This document shows, piece by piece, positions 7,887 through 16,135 of a stretch of 64,000 bases of DNA (the stretch's first letter is position 1; every line of letters starts with the position of its first letter). The stretch comes from Micromonospora matsumotoense (GTDB lineage Bacteria > Actinomycetota > Actinomycetes > Mycobacteriales > Micromonosporaceae), in the NCBI RefSeq assembly GCF_900091525.1, contig NZ_FMCU01000007.1:1-64000 (forward strand), read 5' to 3'. The notes below the pieces were generated by a model. It ran no database searches, was not told the origin of the DNA, and saw nothing but the letters and a program-made list of their open reading frames with translations. The translations under genes and the position numbers were made by a program.

Positions 7887-9830
7887 TCAGGAGGTGGCGA
7901 AGAACAGCGTCTTGCTCGACCAGTCCACGCCGGCGCTGGCCGGCGCGATCTCGACCGAGGCGGCGCCGTCGACGGCGACCTCGTCGAACGGCACGGCCCG
8001 CAGCGAGCCGTCGGTGTTGCCGTAGACGATCTTGCCGTTGACCCAGGCCAGCCCGCGCACGTTGCCCCAGTTCAGGCCCACGCTGGGCAGGGTGAACTCG
8101 GAGCAGCCCACGATGTAGCCGTCCGGCTCCAGGTAGCGGTAGAACAACTTGTTGGTGCCGGCCTTGGTGTAGTACATCCGACCGTCGAGGAAGAACGCCC
8201 CCGCCATCGTCGCCGGGTTGAACCAGTCGTTGTAGCCGCTGCCGACCCAGGGGGCGCCCACCGAGCCGCCGGTGAGCATCGACACACCCAGGTAGCTGCC
8301 GCCGGGGGCAGCCGCGTCGGTCTTGGACCAGTAGAGCTTGTTGCCGACCGAGAAGGACGCGCCGGCCGAGGTGAGGTTCGCCTGCGCGCTGCTCGCCGGC
8401 GTACCCAGCGTGCTGCCGTTGAACGGCACCTTGGTGGTCTGACCGTTGCCGGTGCCGACGTACAGGTAACCGGACGACGCCGTCGGCGCGTTGGTCGCCG
8501 CGACGGTACGGCCACCGGCGAGCGGGAACAGGCCCATCCGGCCGTGGTACTCGTTGCCCACGCCGTCGGAGTCGAAGCCGGCCAGCAGGCCGTTGCTGCC
8601 CCGCCACAGCTCCCACATGATCGGACCCCAGGTGGTGGTGCCCGCCGGGGCGCCCGACCGGGTCGGGTTCCAGACCAGCGGCAGGCCGTTGATCGGGTCC
8701 AGCGCGCCCAGGCCGAACCGGTTGATCGCGCCGCTGCCGGCCGAGTCGTTGCCGTTGGCGTTGCTCAGCCACCGGAAGTGACCGCCGACATAGACCACGT
8801 TGTCGGCCACCTCGACGGAGGTCACCGAGTCGGTGCCGGTGTAGTTGACCCAGGTGGCGTCCAGGGCGGTGCCCCGGTCGGCGGTCTCGAACCGGGCGAT
8901 CGCGTCGCAGTACGCCCCGTCGCCCCGGCCACCGTCCGCGATGATCACGAAGTACGTGCCGTCGTCGGAGAAGTCGACGTCCCGGGCGTAGAACGGGAAC
9001 GAGCCGCTGTAGCAGGGCGCCACGTAGCGCTGGGTGCTCCAGTTGGCGACCGCCGGGGTGCCGTTCAGGTCGACGACCACCACCTGGTTGCGGGGCTCGC
9101 CGTTGACCTCGGTGAAGTTGCCCACCGCGACCAGGGTCTTGCCGTCGGGGGCGACGGCGAGGCCCCAGACCAGCTCGCTGCTGGCCCGGGCGACGCTGGC
9201 GTCGATCTGGAAGCTCGGGTCGATCGCGCCGGTGGTCGCGTCGAGCCGGGCCAGCAGCGAGTGCTCGGTGCCGTTGACCCAGTGGAACGCGCCCGCGATG
9301 TAGAGCTTGTTGCCCACCACGACGGTCCGGCGGACCAGGCCGCCGTCACTGCGGCCGACCCAGCCGGTGATCGTCGCGCCGGTGGCCGGGTCCAACTGGA
9401 CGAGGTTCTTGCGGCTGACCCCGTTGACGTTCTTGAACGCGCCGCCGACGATCAGCTTGCCGTCCGGGCTCGCCGCGAGGGCGTGCACCGCGCCGTCCAG
9501 CGTCGGGGTGAAGTCGGCCTTCAGCACGCCGCTGGCCCGGTCGTAGGCGAACAGGTAGTTGCGGGAGGTCCAGCTCGTGCCCCCGGCGGCCTTGACCGAG
9601 GTGAAGGAGCCACCCACGTAGACCGTGTTCCCGATCTCGGCGAACGCCTTGGTGTCACCGTCCTGCGCGTGCGGAATATTGTCCGCCGGGTTCGCCGACG
9701 TGAGGGTGCTGGTTACCGGGGTGAGGTCCGCCGCACGGGCGGGCGCGGCCAGCAGGCCGACCGCGAGCACCGGTACGGCGAGTGCGGCGAACCACCGCCG
9801 CCGCACCGGTCGAGACGTTCTGTGAAGCAC
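7887..9830 (-). CDS. Secreted beta-propeller (delta-60-repeat-like) protein
   Basis: This 647-residue protein begins with a clear Sec signal peptide (RPVRRRWFAALAVPVLAVG, cleaved near APARA-ADLTP). The mature part is built of repeats around the themes VYVGGSFTSV, LIVGGAFKNV and ALAASPDGK, typical of bacterial WD/Kelch-like or delta-60-repeat propellers. I chose the GTG at 9830 because GGGGGCG sits just upstream and it places the signal peptide at the N-terminus. An ATG at 9893 would add 21 residues in front of it. No catalytic motif was seen. Its place in the polysaccharide locus suggests it binds or organises surface glycan, but that is inference only. It appears to be transcribed alone and ends at a strong hairpin. 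Confidence 0.8.
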   Translation of the reverse strand: MLHRTSRPVRRRWFAALAVPVLAVGLLAAPARAADLTPVTSTLTSANPADNIPHAQDGDTKAFAEIGNTVYVGGSFTSVKAAGGTSWTSRNYLFAYDRASGVLKADFTPTLDGAVHALAASPDGKLIVGGAFKNVNGVSRKNLVQLDPATGATITGWVGRSDGGLVRRTVVVGNKLYIAGAFHWVNGTEHSLLARLDATTGAIDPSFQIDASVARASSELVWGLAVAPDGKTLVAVGNFTEVNGEPRNQVVVVDLNGTPAVANWSTQRYVAPCYSGSFPFYARDVDFSDDGTYFVIIADGGRGDGAYCDAIARFETADRGTALDATWVNYTGTDSVTSVEVADNVVYVGGHFRWLSNANGNDSAGSGAINRFGLGALDPINGLPLVWNPTRSGAPAGTTTWGPIMWELWRGSNGLLAGFDSDGVGNEYHGRMGLFPLAGGRTVAATNAPTASSGYLYVGTGNGQTTKVPFNGSTLGTPASSAQANLTSAGASFSVGNKLYWSKTDAAAPGGSYLGVSMLTGGSVGAPWVGSGYNDWFNPATMAGAFFLDGRMYYTKAGTNKLFYRYLEPDGYIVGCSEFTLPSVGLNWGNVRGLAWVNGKIVYGNTDGSLRAVPFDEVAVDGAASVEIAPASAGVDWSSKTLFFATS

Positions 9831-10027
9831 TGGCGCCCCCAAAAATGAAGTGAGATCCCGCGTAGCTTGCTCTGCACGGACATTTCGCACCATCGACCGA
9901 CCGGTCCGCTCGACCACCGGCTCGGCCCGGTCCTGTCGTACGGGTCGCGTCCGGACGACCCACGGAGGACGAGGATTCCGCATCGACCGGCGCAACCCGC
10001 CACCGGGCTGCCCGGTCCCGGCCGGCC

Positions 10028-10972
10028 TCATGCCGGCTGCTCCCACCGGAACGGCGGGACCGTTCCGGTGGTGGTGACCGTCCAGGACGCCGCACGGGCC
10101 AGGTCGTCGGCCGTGACGGCGTCGGCCTCCCGGGCCAGCACCAGTCCCCGCCGGTCGAGTTCCCGGGCCATCTCGACCTGGTGGTCGTCGACGTGTTCGC
10201 CGTGCCTGGCCCGGCGCGGCACATAGACGGCACGGCGGCCGGCCCGCATCGCGGCCAGCGCCGAACCCACCCCGGCGTGGGTGACGATCACGTCGGCCTC
10301 CCGCATCGCCTGCTGCATCTCGGCGTGCGGCACCTGCCGGCGGGCCCCGGCCGGCATCCGGGGGATGCGGGTCGACCCCACCTGCCAGAGCACCTCCGCC
10401 TCGGGGGGCACCACGTCGACCAGGCGTTGCAGCAGGCGCGGAAAGCCGAAGCGGTCCTGGGTGCCGAGGGTCACCACGATCCTGGTGACCGGGCGCGGGG
10501 TGGCGGGTGCGGGCAGGTAACCGTCGAAGATGGACCCGCCGTAGCGCCAGCGGCCGTCCGCCCAACCCGGGTACTGGGTGTAGAGCCGGGTCCGGGGCAC
10601 CCGGGCGACCAGCCGACCGGTCAGCGACGGGCCCTCGGTCCGGGTGGCGCTCTCGATGTAGTGGCAGTCCAGGCCGTGCCGGACGGCGGGCAGGAAGAAC
10701 GACATGGCGACGCTGGCGCCGGTGCTGATCACCCGACGGAACCGTCCGCCGCAGAGCACCCGGCGGGCGGCCAGCAGGTCGCGCAGCGCACCCACCGGGT
10801 CCCGGGTGGTGGCCGGCGGCACGTGGATGACCTCGTGCCCGTCGAGCAGCGACCGGCTCTGCGGGGAGTCGAACGTCGCCCAGACGCAGTCGTCCTGCAC
10901 CCCGAGCCGGGGCAGCAGGTCATGCAGCTCGGCGAGGTGCCCACCGGTGGAGGCGACGAGGAGGGTGGTCAC
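10028..10972 (-). CDS. Glycosyltransferase, fused Alg14/Alg13-type (PssD-PssE-like)
   Basis: At 314 residues this joins two halves that are separate subunits in many systems. The N-terminal half starts VASTGGHLAEL, the Alg14/PssD signature (membrane-associated donor subunit). The C-terminal half carries VTLGTQDRFGF and then VTHAGVGSALAAMRAGRRA and GEHVDDHQ, the Alg13/PssE/GT28 signature that binds UDP-sugar. Such enzymes add a sugar to an undecaprenyl-diphosphate-linked acceptor at the membrane. It lies 90 bases downstream of the PAP2 gene on the same strand, with no obvious terminator between, so the pair may be co-transcribed. The donor is unknown. Confidence 0.83.
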   Translation of the reverse strand: MTTLLVASTGGHLAELHDLLPRLGVQDDCVWATFDSPQSRSLLDGHEVIHVPPATTRDPVGALRDLLAARRVLCGGRFRRVISTGASVAMSFFLPAVRHGLDCHYIESATRTEGPSLTGRLVARVPRTRLYTQYPGWADGRWRYGGSIFDGYLPAPATPRPVTRIVVTLGTQDRFGFPRLLQRLVDVVPPEAEVLWQVGSTRIPRMPAGARRQVPHAEMQQAMREADVIVTHAGVGSALAAMRAGRRAVYVPRRARHGEHVDDHQVEMARELDRRGLVLAREADAVTADDLARAASWTVTTTGTVPPFRWEQPA

Positions 10973-11062
10973 GTCGGTGGCCCAACTTCCGTTCGAGGAG
11001 TGGTGGGGGCCGGGTCCGTCGTGGCGCGGGGAGGGGTCGCGCCGGTCCGGACGGGGAGGGGG

Positions 11063-11902
11063 TCAGGTACTGGTGGTCAGCCGGTCGTCGCTGCTCGGTG
11101 CCGGGTCGACCGGCGTCCTCGGCGGGCGGACCCGGCCGTCGGCGACCAGCACGGCGAGCACCATCACGCCGGTCAGCAGGGTGCCGAAGAACCAGCCGCC
11201 GAAGACGTCGGTGAGCCAGTGTTTCTCGGCGTAGATGCGGGTGTAGCCCTCCACCGTGACCAGCACCGCCAGGGCGGTGACCAGGCCGATCAGCACCCGA
11301 CGCGGAATCCGCCAGGTCAGCGCGGCCAGCACCAGGATGGTGCCGAAGGTCATCAGCACCCGGCCGCAGCCGCCGGAGGGGTAGGTGCCCAGGTCGGTCG
11401 GCGGGTGGCCACGGTCGACGACCTTCGCCAGGATCGTCTGGGTGTACTGCTCGACGACGAACTGCAACGGCATCGCCACCAGCGGAATCCACCAGCGGCG
11501 GCGACGCCAGGCGATGGCGAAGCCGATCGCGGCCACCGCGGTCACCCACTTGAGCGGGTAGCGGTCACCGATCGGGGAGATGAACAGGTTGATGTCCTCC
11601 CAGAAGCCGACCCGGCGGGCGTGCACGTAGTCGAAGACCGGGTGGTCGACGTGGGGTTCGAGCCGGGAGATCGCCTCACCGAGCGGCCAGCAGACGACGA
11701 CGACCGCCGCCGCACCGGCCAGCAGCACCACCAGGGCCGCACCGACCCGGCCGAACGCGGCGGTCAGCCCGGCGAGGGCGACCCGCACCCGTTCGGCCGT
11801 CCGGCCGGTGTCGACGGCCGACGCCCACCGGGCCGCCAGCACCGGAACGGTCGCCAGGGGCACCAGCACGGCCAGCACGGCCAGCACATAGACGATGGTC
11901 AT
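11063..11902 (-). CDS. PAP2-family membrane phosphatase with altered motifs
   Basis: This 279-residue protein has about six membrane helices and a recognisable PAP2 active-site layout. Motif 1 reads KVVDRGHPP (usual K-x6-RP), motif 2 reads YPSGGCGR (usual PSGH), and motif 3 reads TRIYAEKHWLTD (usual SR-x5-H-x3-D). The motif 3 histidine nucleophile and aspartate are present, but the motif 2 histidine is glycine and the motif 1 RP is RG. PAP2 proteins dephosphorylate lipid phosphates such as undecaprenyl diphosphate, which would recycle the carrier of this polysaccharide pathway. The changed motif 2 raises the possibility of weak or altered activity. The start is the ATG at 11902; the upstream Shine-Dalgarno sequence is weak. 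Confidence 0.8.
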   Translation of the reverse strand: MTIVYVLAVLAVLVPLATVPVLAARWASAVDTGRTAERVRVALAGLTAAFGRVGAALVVLLAGAAAVVVVCWPLGEAISRLEPHVDHPVFDYVHARRVGFWEDINLFISPIGDRYPLKWVTAVAAIGFAIAWRRRRWWIPLVAMPLQFVVEQYTQTILAKVVDRGHPPTDLGTYPSGGCGRVLMTFGTILVLAALTWRIPRRVLIGLVTALAVLVTVEGYTRIYAEKHWLTDVFGGWFFGTLLTGVMVLAVLVADGRVRPPRTPVDPAPSSDDRLTTST

Positions 11903-12220
11903 CTCGGGTCACCGCCGCCCGAACGGTCGGTGGCCGGGGCGCAGGACACCCCGAGCTGATTGACGCGTGACGATCCCATCGTGCTCCCTGATTGTGCCAG
12001 CCATCGACCGGGCCTCCCCACACCCCGCGCCCCGGACGAGGTCCCCACGCCGTCCCGGGCCGGACCGACCACGCCGTCGCCGGCCAGTGGTGATCGAGTG
12101 GGGCCACCATAACGGAACGTGAGCCAGCTTCGGTAGCGGCGGTGACGGCAGTGTGGGCTTTTCGCCGTTTTTCCGGTCGGGACCCCGACACTTGTCCCAG
12201 TCAGCGGGAGAAACCGCCGG
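11903..12220. other. Intergenic stretch, no gene seen
   Basis: About 318 bases between the APH-like gene stop and the PAP2 start. Open frames here lack homology-like features and extend out of neighbouring genes. A short GTCGGG/CCCGAC hairpin near 12177-12190 could weakly terminate the APH-like gene. The PAP2 promoter should lie here but no convincing boxes were found. Confidence 0.5.
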
Positions 12221-13456
12221 TCAGGGGCGGGGTGAGCCCATCCGGTCGGCGAGCGTGTGCAACAGAGCGGGGTGCAGTTTCGCACTCCAGCCACCCCCGC
12301 CGGCCGCCAGTTCCGCCGTCCGCAACCACAGCTCGACGAGATACGCGTCGGCGACCAGCCGACGCCCCGCCGGGTCCAGGCCGAACGCCGGGCCGTGCCG
12401 GTCCAGCATCTCCACCATCTCGCCGGTCGCTCCCGCCACGTCCCGGCCACCCAACGACAACGCGCTCTGGAAACCCTGGTGGGCGAGGTCGAACCCGAGC
12501 GGGCGGTCGGCGCCGCTGTTCTCCCAGTCCCAGACGATCAACCGGCCCCGGTGGCGGCCGAGGTTCCACGGCACCCAGTCGCCGTGCCAGTGACCGAACT
12601 CCACCGGCCGGTCCCCGTCGCGGTCGGCAAGGGCGGCCAGCGCCGCCACCACCGGGCCACCGGCGGTGGCGGCGCGCGCGGTCAGGTCGGCCAGGAACGC
12701 CGAACCGCGCAACGGTCGGGACGGCCCCGCAGGGCCACCGCGCCGGGCCACCGCCAGCATCGCGGCCACCTCCGGACGCAGCGGGTGACGCGGCCGGCGC
12801 ACCCGCGCCGGCATCGGCTCGACCAGGGTCACCGCCAGGTCACCCCAGCTCACCTCGTCCAGCAGCCGGGGCACGTCCGGGAAGTCACCGCCGTCGCGGG
12901 GCAACTCCCGCAGCGCGGCGGCCTCCGCGCGGACCATCGCCCGGGTCGCGTCGTTCCACCCGATCTTCGCGTACGCCCGCGCGGCGCCCCGGTCGTCGAA
13001 GAGCTGCAACGTCGGCTTGTGGTGCGGGTCCGGTGGACGGATGCCGATCGCGGCGTGCAGCGTCCGGCCCGCCAGCCGGCCCAGGTGCCCGGCGAGCAGC
13101 AGGTCGGCCGGATCGACGTCGGTGGGCACCGCCACGGTCAGCACCGGCATCCGGGCCAGCCCGGTCAGCCCGAGGCCGGCCAGCACGCCGACCGCCAGCC
13201 GGTTGGCCCGCACCCGGGGCGGGCGCAGCGCGTTGTACGCCAGGGTCGACGCCGCGCCGATCCGGCGGGAGGCCAGCGGGAGCAGGAACCTGGCCCGCTC
13301 GACCGAGGGCACCACGGCGTACCGGACGGCCGGGCGGTGGGTGGCGGGCACCGGGTCGGGCGGGCTGCCGAGCCAGAGCCGGGGGTCACCGAAGATGGCC
13401 CGGGTCACCCAGCCCAGGCCGTCCTGCCGGGTCCGTGGGTCCGTCGCCACCGTCAT
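12221..13456 (-). CDS. APH-fold phosphotransferase-like protein
   Basis: This 411-residue soluble protein shows the aminoglycoside-phosphotransferase/choline-kinase signature GHWHGDWVPWNLG in its C-terminal half (H-x-D-x5-N, catalytic aspartate and metal-binding asparagine). WDWEN follows, filling the DxD/DxE metal site. An AYAKIGWND segment upstream could supply the ATP-binding lysine. The N-terminal ~120 residues are less typical. APH-fold enzymes phosphorylate small molecules, sugars or lipid head groups; nothing identifies this substrate. It lies between GH16 and PAP2 on the same strand, but a hairpin separates it from GH16, so it may be transcribed independently. A link to the polysaccharide pathway is inferred from location. 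Confidence 0.68.
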   Translation of the reverse strand: MTVATDPRTRQDGLGWVTRAIFGDPRLWLGSPPDPVPATHRPAVRYAVVPSVERARFLLPLASRRIGAASTLAYNALRPPRVRANRLAVGVLAGLGLTGLARMPVLTVAVPTDVDPADLLLAGHLGRLAGRTLHAAIGIRPPDPHHKPTLQLFDDRGAARAYAKIGWNDATRAMVRAEAAALRELPRDGGDFPDVPRLLDEVSWGDLAVTLVEPMPARVRRPRHPLRPEVAAMLAVARRGGPAGPSRPLRGSAFLADLTARAATAGGPVVAALAALADRDGDRPVEFGHWHGDWVPWNLGRHRGRLIVWDWENSGADRPLGFDLAHQGFQSALSLGGRDVAGATGEMVEMLDRHGPAFGLDPAGRRLVADAYLVELWLRTAELAAGGGGWSAKLHPALLHTLADRMGSPRP

Positions 13457-13521
13457 GCCCTCCCCCTGTCCCGCCCGACCGCCGCGCGCTGGCGGACACG
13501 ATAGGGGCAGCGCACAAGCAA

Positions 13522-13551
13522 CCGCCCGGCGGGCCGGAGCCCACCGGGCGG
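13522..13551 (-). terminator. Intrinsic terminator after the GH16 gene
   Basis: A 13-bp stem with one mismatch (13522-13534 with 13539-13551) and a 4-base loop, 20 bases beyond the GH16 stop codon. Confidence 0.75.
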
Positions 13552-13571
13552 CGTACGGTGCCGGGTCCGGC

Positions 13572-15077
13572 TCAGCGTTGCCAGACGCGGACGTAGTCGA
13601 CCCGGAAGTCGGCCGGGAACCGGGTGGCCGCGTCGGGGTCGCCCAGCCAGCCGCCGACCTGGAAGTTCAGCCGCAGGTTGAACGGCTTGTTGAAGGCCTC
13701 GTCGAACCACGGGGTGGTGCTGCGGTCGCGCTGCCAGACCTGCCGGCCGTCGATGTACCAGCGGATCACCCCCGGCTCCCACTCCGTGGTGTACGTGTGG
13801 AAGCCGTCCCCCGGGTAACCGGTCGGGAAGTCCCAGCGCTGGTCCTGCTTGACCGGCGTGTAGTCGTAGAAGATCGCCTGGGTGGCGGCCCCGTGCAGGG
13901 ACGCCCCGCCGGGCAGCTCCACCACGTCGATCTCACCCTTGCCGCCGTCGTCGGGACGCAGCCAGAACGCCGGCCAGAGGCCCTTGGAGTCGGCCGGCCC
14001 GTTGGGCGACTTCGCCCGCATCTCGAACCGACCGTAGGTGAACGACGCCTTGCCGATGGTGTCCAGGTAACTCTGGGTGTACTGCCGGGTCTGCGAGCTG
14101 CACACCGCGGTCTCCCGCTGGGCCCGCAGGGTCAGCACGCCGTCGGCGACGAAGGTGTTGTCCGCGTCGTCGACGTTGCATCCCCGGTCGATGTCGCGGC
14201 CCTCGTTGTCGCGCAGGTTCCACCGCTTGAGGTCGACGGTGGGCCCGGTGAACTCGTCGGACCAGACCAGCCGCCAGCCGGGCACGTCCGTGCCGGGGCG
14301 GACCGTCGGCGTCGGGCGGGGCGCGGCCGTGGTCGGCGCGGGCGGGCTGACCGTCCGGGTCGGCGACGGCGCCACCGTCGGCGTCGGCGTGGGCGTCGGG
14401 GCCGCGGTGGTCGGCGGGGCCGCGGTGGCCGGTGGCCGGGTCGGCGGCCGGCTGCCCCGCTGGTAGGTCACCACCAGGCTCGGCCGGATGGCGGTCTTCG
14501 TGTTCTCCCGGGACGCCCAGTAGATCCGGGTGTTCCAGTTCTCCTGGGTCAACGCGAAGGTGACCTGGCCGTTGCCGCTGACCGCACCGGAGACGTCCCA
14601 CTCGTTGTAACCCTGGGCGACCCGGTCGACGGCGGCCAGCTCCGGTCCGAGGACGGGCCGCTCGTGCCATGCGCCGGTCCCGACGGCGGTGCCCCGGGCG
14701 GCGTGGGCCCGGACCCGGGAGGAGAACTGCTGCCACGCGTACACCCGCAGGGACGCCTTGACCTTGACCGCGTCGGCGGGCAGGCCGCGCACCTGGAACT
14801 CCAGCACCGCGTCGCGCTGGCCGACACGGTTGCCGTCGCAGAGCTGCGGGCAGCTGGCCAGGGTGGTCTTGGACCCGTTGTCGCCGTCCTGCGGGACCTG
14901 GGTGGCCGTGGTGTCCGCGACGGCGGAGAGCACGATCGGCGGCACCTCGGCGGCGATCAGCGGCATCATCGTGGCCGTGATGCCGGCGACTGCGGTGACG
15001 CTCAGGACACTGAGGACGACCGCCTTGCGTCGGCCACTGATGGCCGGAAGGGCGCGGTGGATTCCGTGCCTGCTCAA
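13572..15077 (-). CDS. Secreted GH16 glycoside hydrolase with N-terminal DNRLRE-like module
   Basis: The protein has 501 residues from a TTG at 15077, chosen because GGGGAGAG lies 5 bases upstream. The longer frame would place the signal sequence internally. Order: membrane-spanning signal segment (RRKAVVLSVLSVTAVAG), a beta-rich module of ~150 residues resembling DNRLRE/CBM96 carbohydrate-binding domains, a Pro/Thr linker of ~50 residues, then a GH16 catalytic domain starting WRLVWSDEFTG. The catalytic motif is GEIDVVE (nucleophile and acid/base glutamates in E-x-D-x-x-E), with MRAKSPNG and FHTYTTEWEPG as further family landmarks. GH16 enzymes cleave beta-glucans, agars or carrageenans. Here it may trim or release the locus's own polysaccharide. 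The substrate is not predictable by eye. Confidence 0.88.
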   Translation of the reverse strand: MSRHGIHRALPAISGRRKAVVLSVLSVTAVAGITATMMPLIAAEVPPIVLSAVADTTATQVPQDGDNGSKTTLASCPQLCDGNRVGQRDAVLEFQVRGLPADAVKVKASLRVYAWQQFSSRVRAHAARGTAVGTGAWHERPVLGPELAAVDRVAQGYNEWDVSGAVSGNGQVTFALTQENWNTRIYWASRENTKTAIRPSLVVTYQRGSRPPTRPPATAAPPTTAAPTPTPTPTVAPSPTRTVSPPAPTTAAPRPTPTVRPGTDVPGWRLVWSDEFTGPTVDLKRWNLRDNEGRDIDRGCNVDDADNTFVADGVLTLRAQRETAVCSSQTRQYTQSYLDTIGKASFTYGRFEMRAKSPNGPADSKGLWPAFWLRPDDGGKGEIDVVELPGGASLHGAATQAIFYDYTPVKQDQRWDFPTGYPGDGFHTYTTEWEPGVIRWYIDGRQVWQRDRSTTPWFDEAFNKPFNLRLNFQVGGWLGDPDAATRFPADFRVDYVRVWQR

Positions 15078-15119
15078 GGAACTCTCCCCGGATGGGCGAC
15101 GATTACCGGCAGCAGCGTA

Positions 15120-15132
15120 TCGACCACAGGTG
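15120..15132. promoter_or_regulatory. 13-base motif, inverted copy of the one at 7794
   Basis: TCGACCACAGGTG, 43-55 bases upstream of the GH16 start, is the exact reverse complement of the motif upstream of the co-polymerase operon. Confidence 0.25.
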
Positions 15133-15325
15133 GATATGGCGGGGGTGAAATCGCAGTGACGACCCGACTTAACCAAAGAATAAGGCAGTGGGGGTTGCTT
15201 TTCGGCAGGCGAGCCTGCGAATGCCGGCTTCCCGAGGTTACGCCTGATTGACCGGAAAGTCGGCGATGCGGGTCAACGGCGCACCGCAGCGCACGACCGG
15301 TGGATCAACGCCGGCCGACCGGCGG

Positions 15326-16135
15326 TCAGCGCCGCGCCGCGGCGAGCGCCGCGCGCATCGCCTCGACCGGCGCCGGCACCCCGGTGAACTGGGTGAACTG
15401 GCCGACCGCCTGGGCCAGCAGCAGATCCAGCCCGGAAACCACCGGTCGACCGGCGGCCGACGCCGCCGCGGCCAGCGGGGTCGGCCACGGGTCGTACAAC
15501 GCGTCGAAGAGCACCGTGGACGGCCCCCAGTCGGCGTCGGCCGCCAACGGATCGGCGACGCCCTTGGGCACGGTGGAGACGACCAGGTCGGCACCGGTGT
15601 GCGCGGCGGCGTCCGGCCAGGCCACCGCGACCAACTCCACCCCGACGGCCGCCGCCACCGGCCGCAGCTGCGCCACCGCCGATGGGCGACGGGCGACCAC
15701 GGTGACCGTGGTCGCGCCGAGCCGGGCGGCGGCGGCCAGGGCGGCCCGGGCGGTGCCCCCGGCGCCGAGCACCGTGACGGCGGCCCCGGCCGGCACCCCG
15801 GCCGAGGTCAACACGCTCACCATGCCGGAGACGTCGGTGTTGTCGGCGTACCAGGAGCCGTCGGGACGCCGTACCAGCGTGTTGGCCGCACCGACGGCGG
15901 TGGCGACCGACGACGCCCGGTCGGCCACCGCGAGCGCCGCCTCCTTGCCCGGCATGGTCACCGACAGCCCGGCCCACTCCGGGCCCAGGCCGGCGACCAG
16001 GGCCGGCAGCTCCTGCGCACCGCACTCGATCCGGGTGTACGACCAGCCGTCGAGCCCGGCGGCGGCGTACCCGGCGTTGTGGATCACCGGGGACAGGGAG
16101 TGCGCGATCGGCCGGCCGAGCACCGCCGCCCTCAC
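15326..16135 (-). CDS. aroE: Shikimate dehydrogenase
   Basis: AroE reduces 3-dehydroshikimate to shikimate with NADPH. From the GTG at 16135 the protein has 269 residues and starts RAAVLGRPIAHSLSP, with the shikimate-binding SLSP serines. The catalytic lysine is in SVTMPGKEAAL and the paired aspartate in ADNTDVSG. The NADP-binding glycine loop is LGAGGTARAA. The GTG overlaps the mltG stop by 4 bases (GTGA), which fixes the start and couples the genes. An ATG at 16171 exists in frame but lies inside mltG. aroC, the usual near neighbour, is displaced about 15 kb downstream by the polysaccharide locus. Confidence 0.94.
   Translation of the reverse strand: MRAAVLGRPIAHSLSPVIHNAGYAAAGLDGWSYTRIECGAQELPALVAGLGPEWAGLSVTMPGKEAALAVADRASSVATAVGAANTLVRRPDGSWYADNTDVSGMVSVLTSAGVPAGAAVTVLGAGGTARAALAAAARLGATTVTVVARRPSAVAQLRPVAAAVGVELVAVAWPDAAAHTGADLVVSTVPKGVADPLAADADWGPSTVLFDALYDPWPTPLAAAASAAGRPVVSGLDLLLAQAVGQFTQFTGVPAPVEAMRAALAAARR

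Noticed and set aside
9831..10565. Extension of the beta-propeller frame to 892 residues
   Set aside because: The extra N-terminus overlaps the upstream glycosyltransferase gene and places the signal peptide internally.
15078..15325. Possible c-di-GMP or c-di-AMP riboswitch before the GH16 gene
   Set aside because: Neither the GEMM nor the ydaO conserved core words were found; only a small GCAGGC/GCCTGC stem is present.
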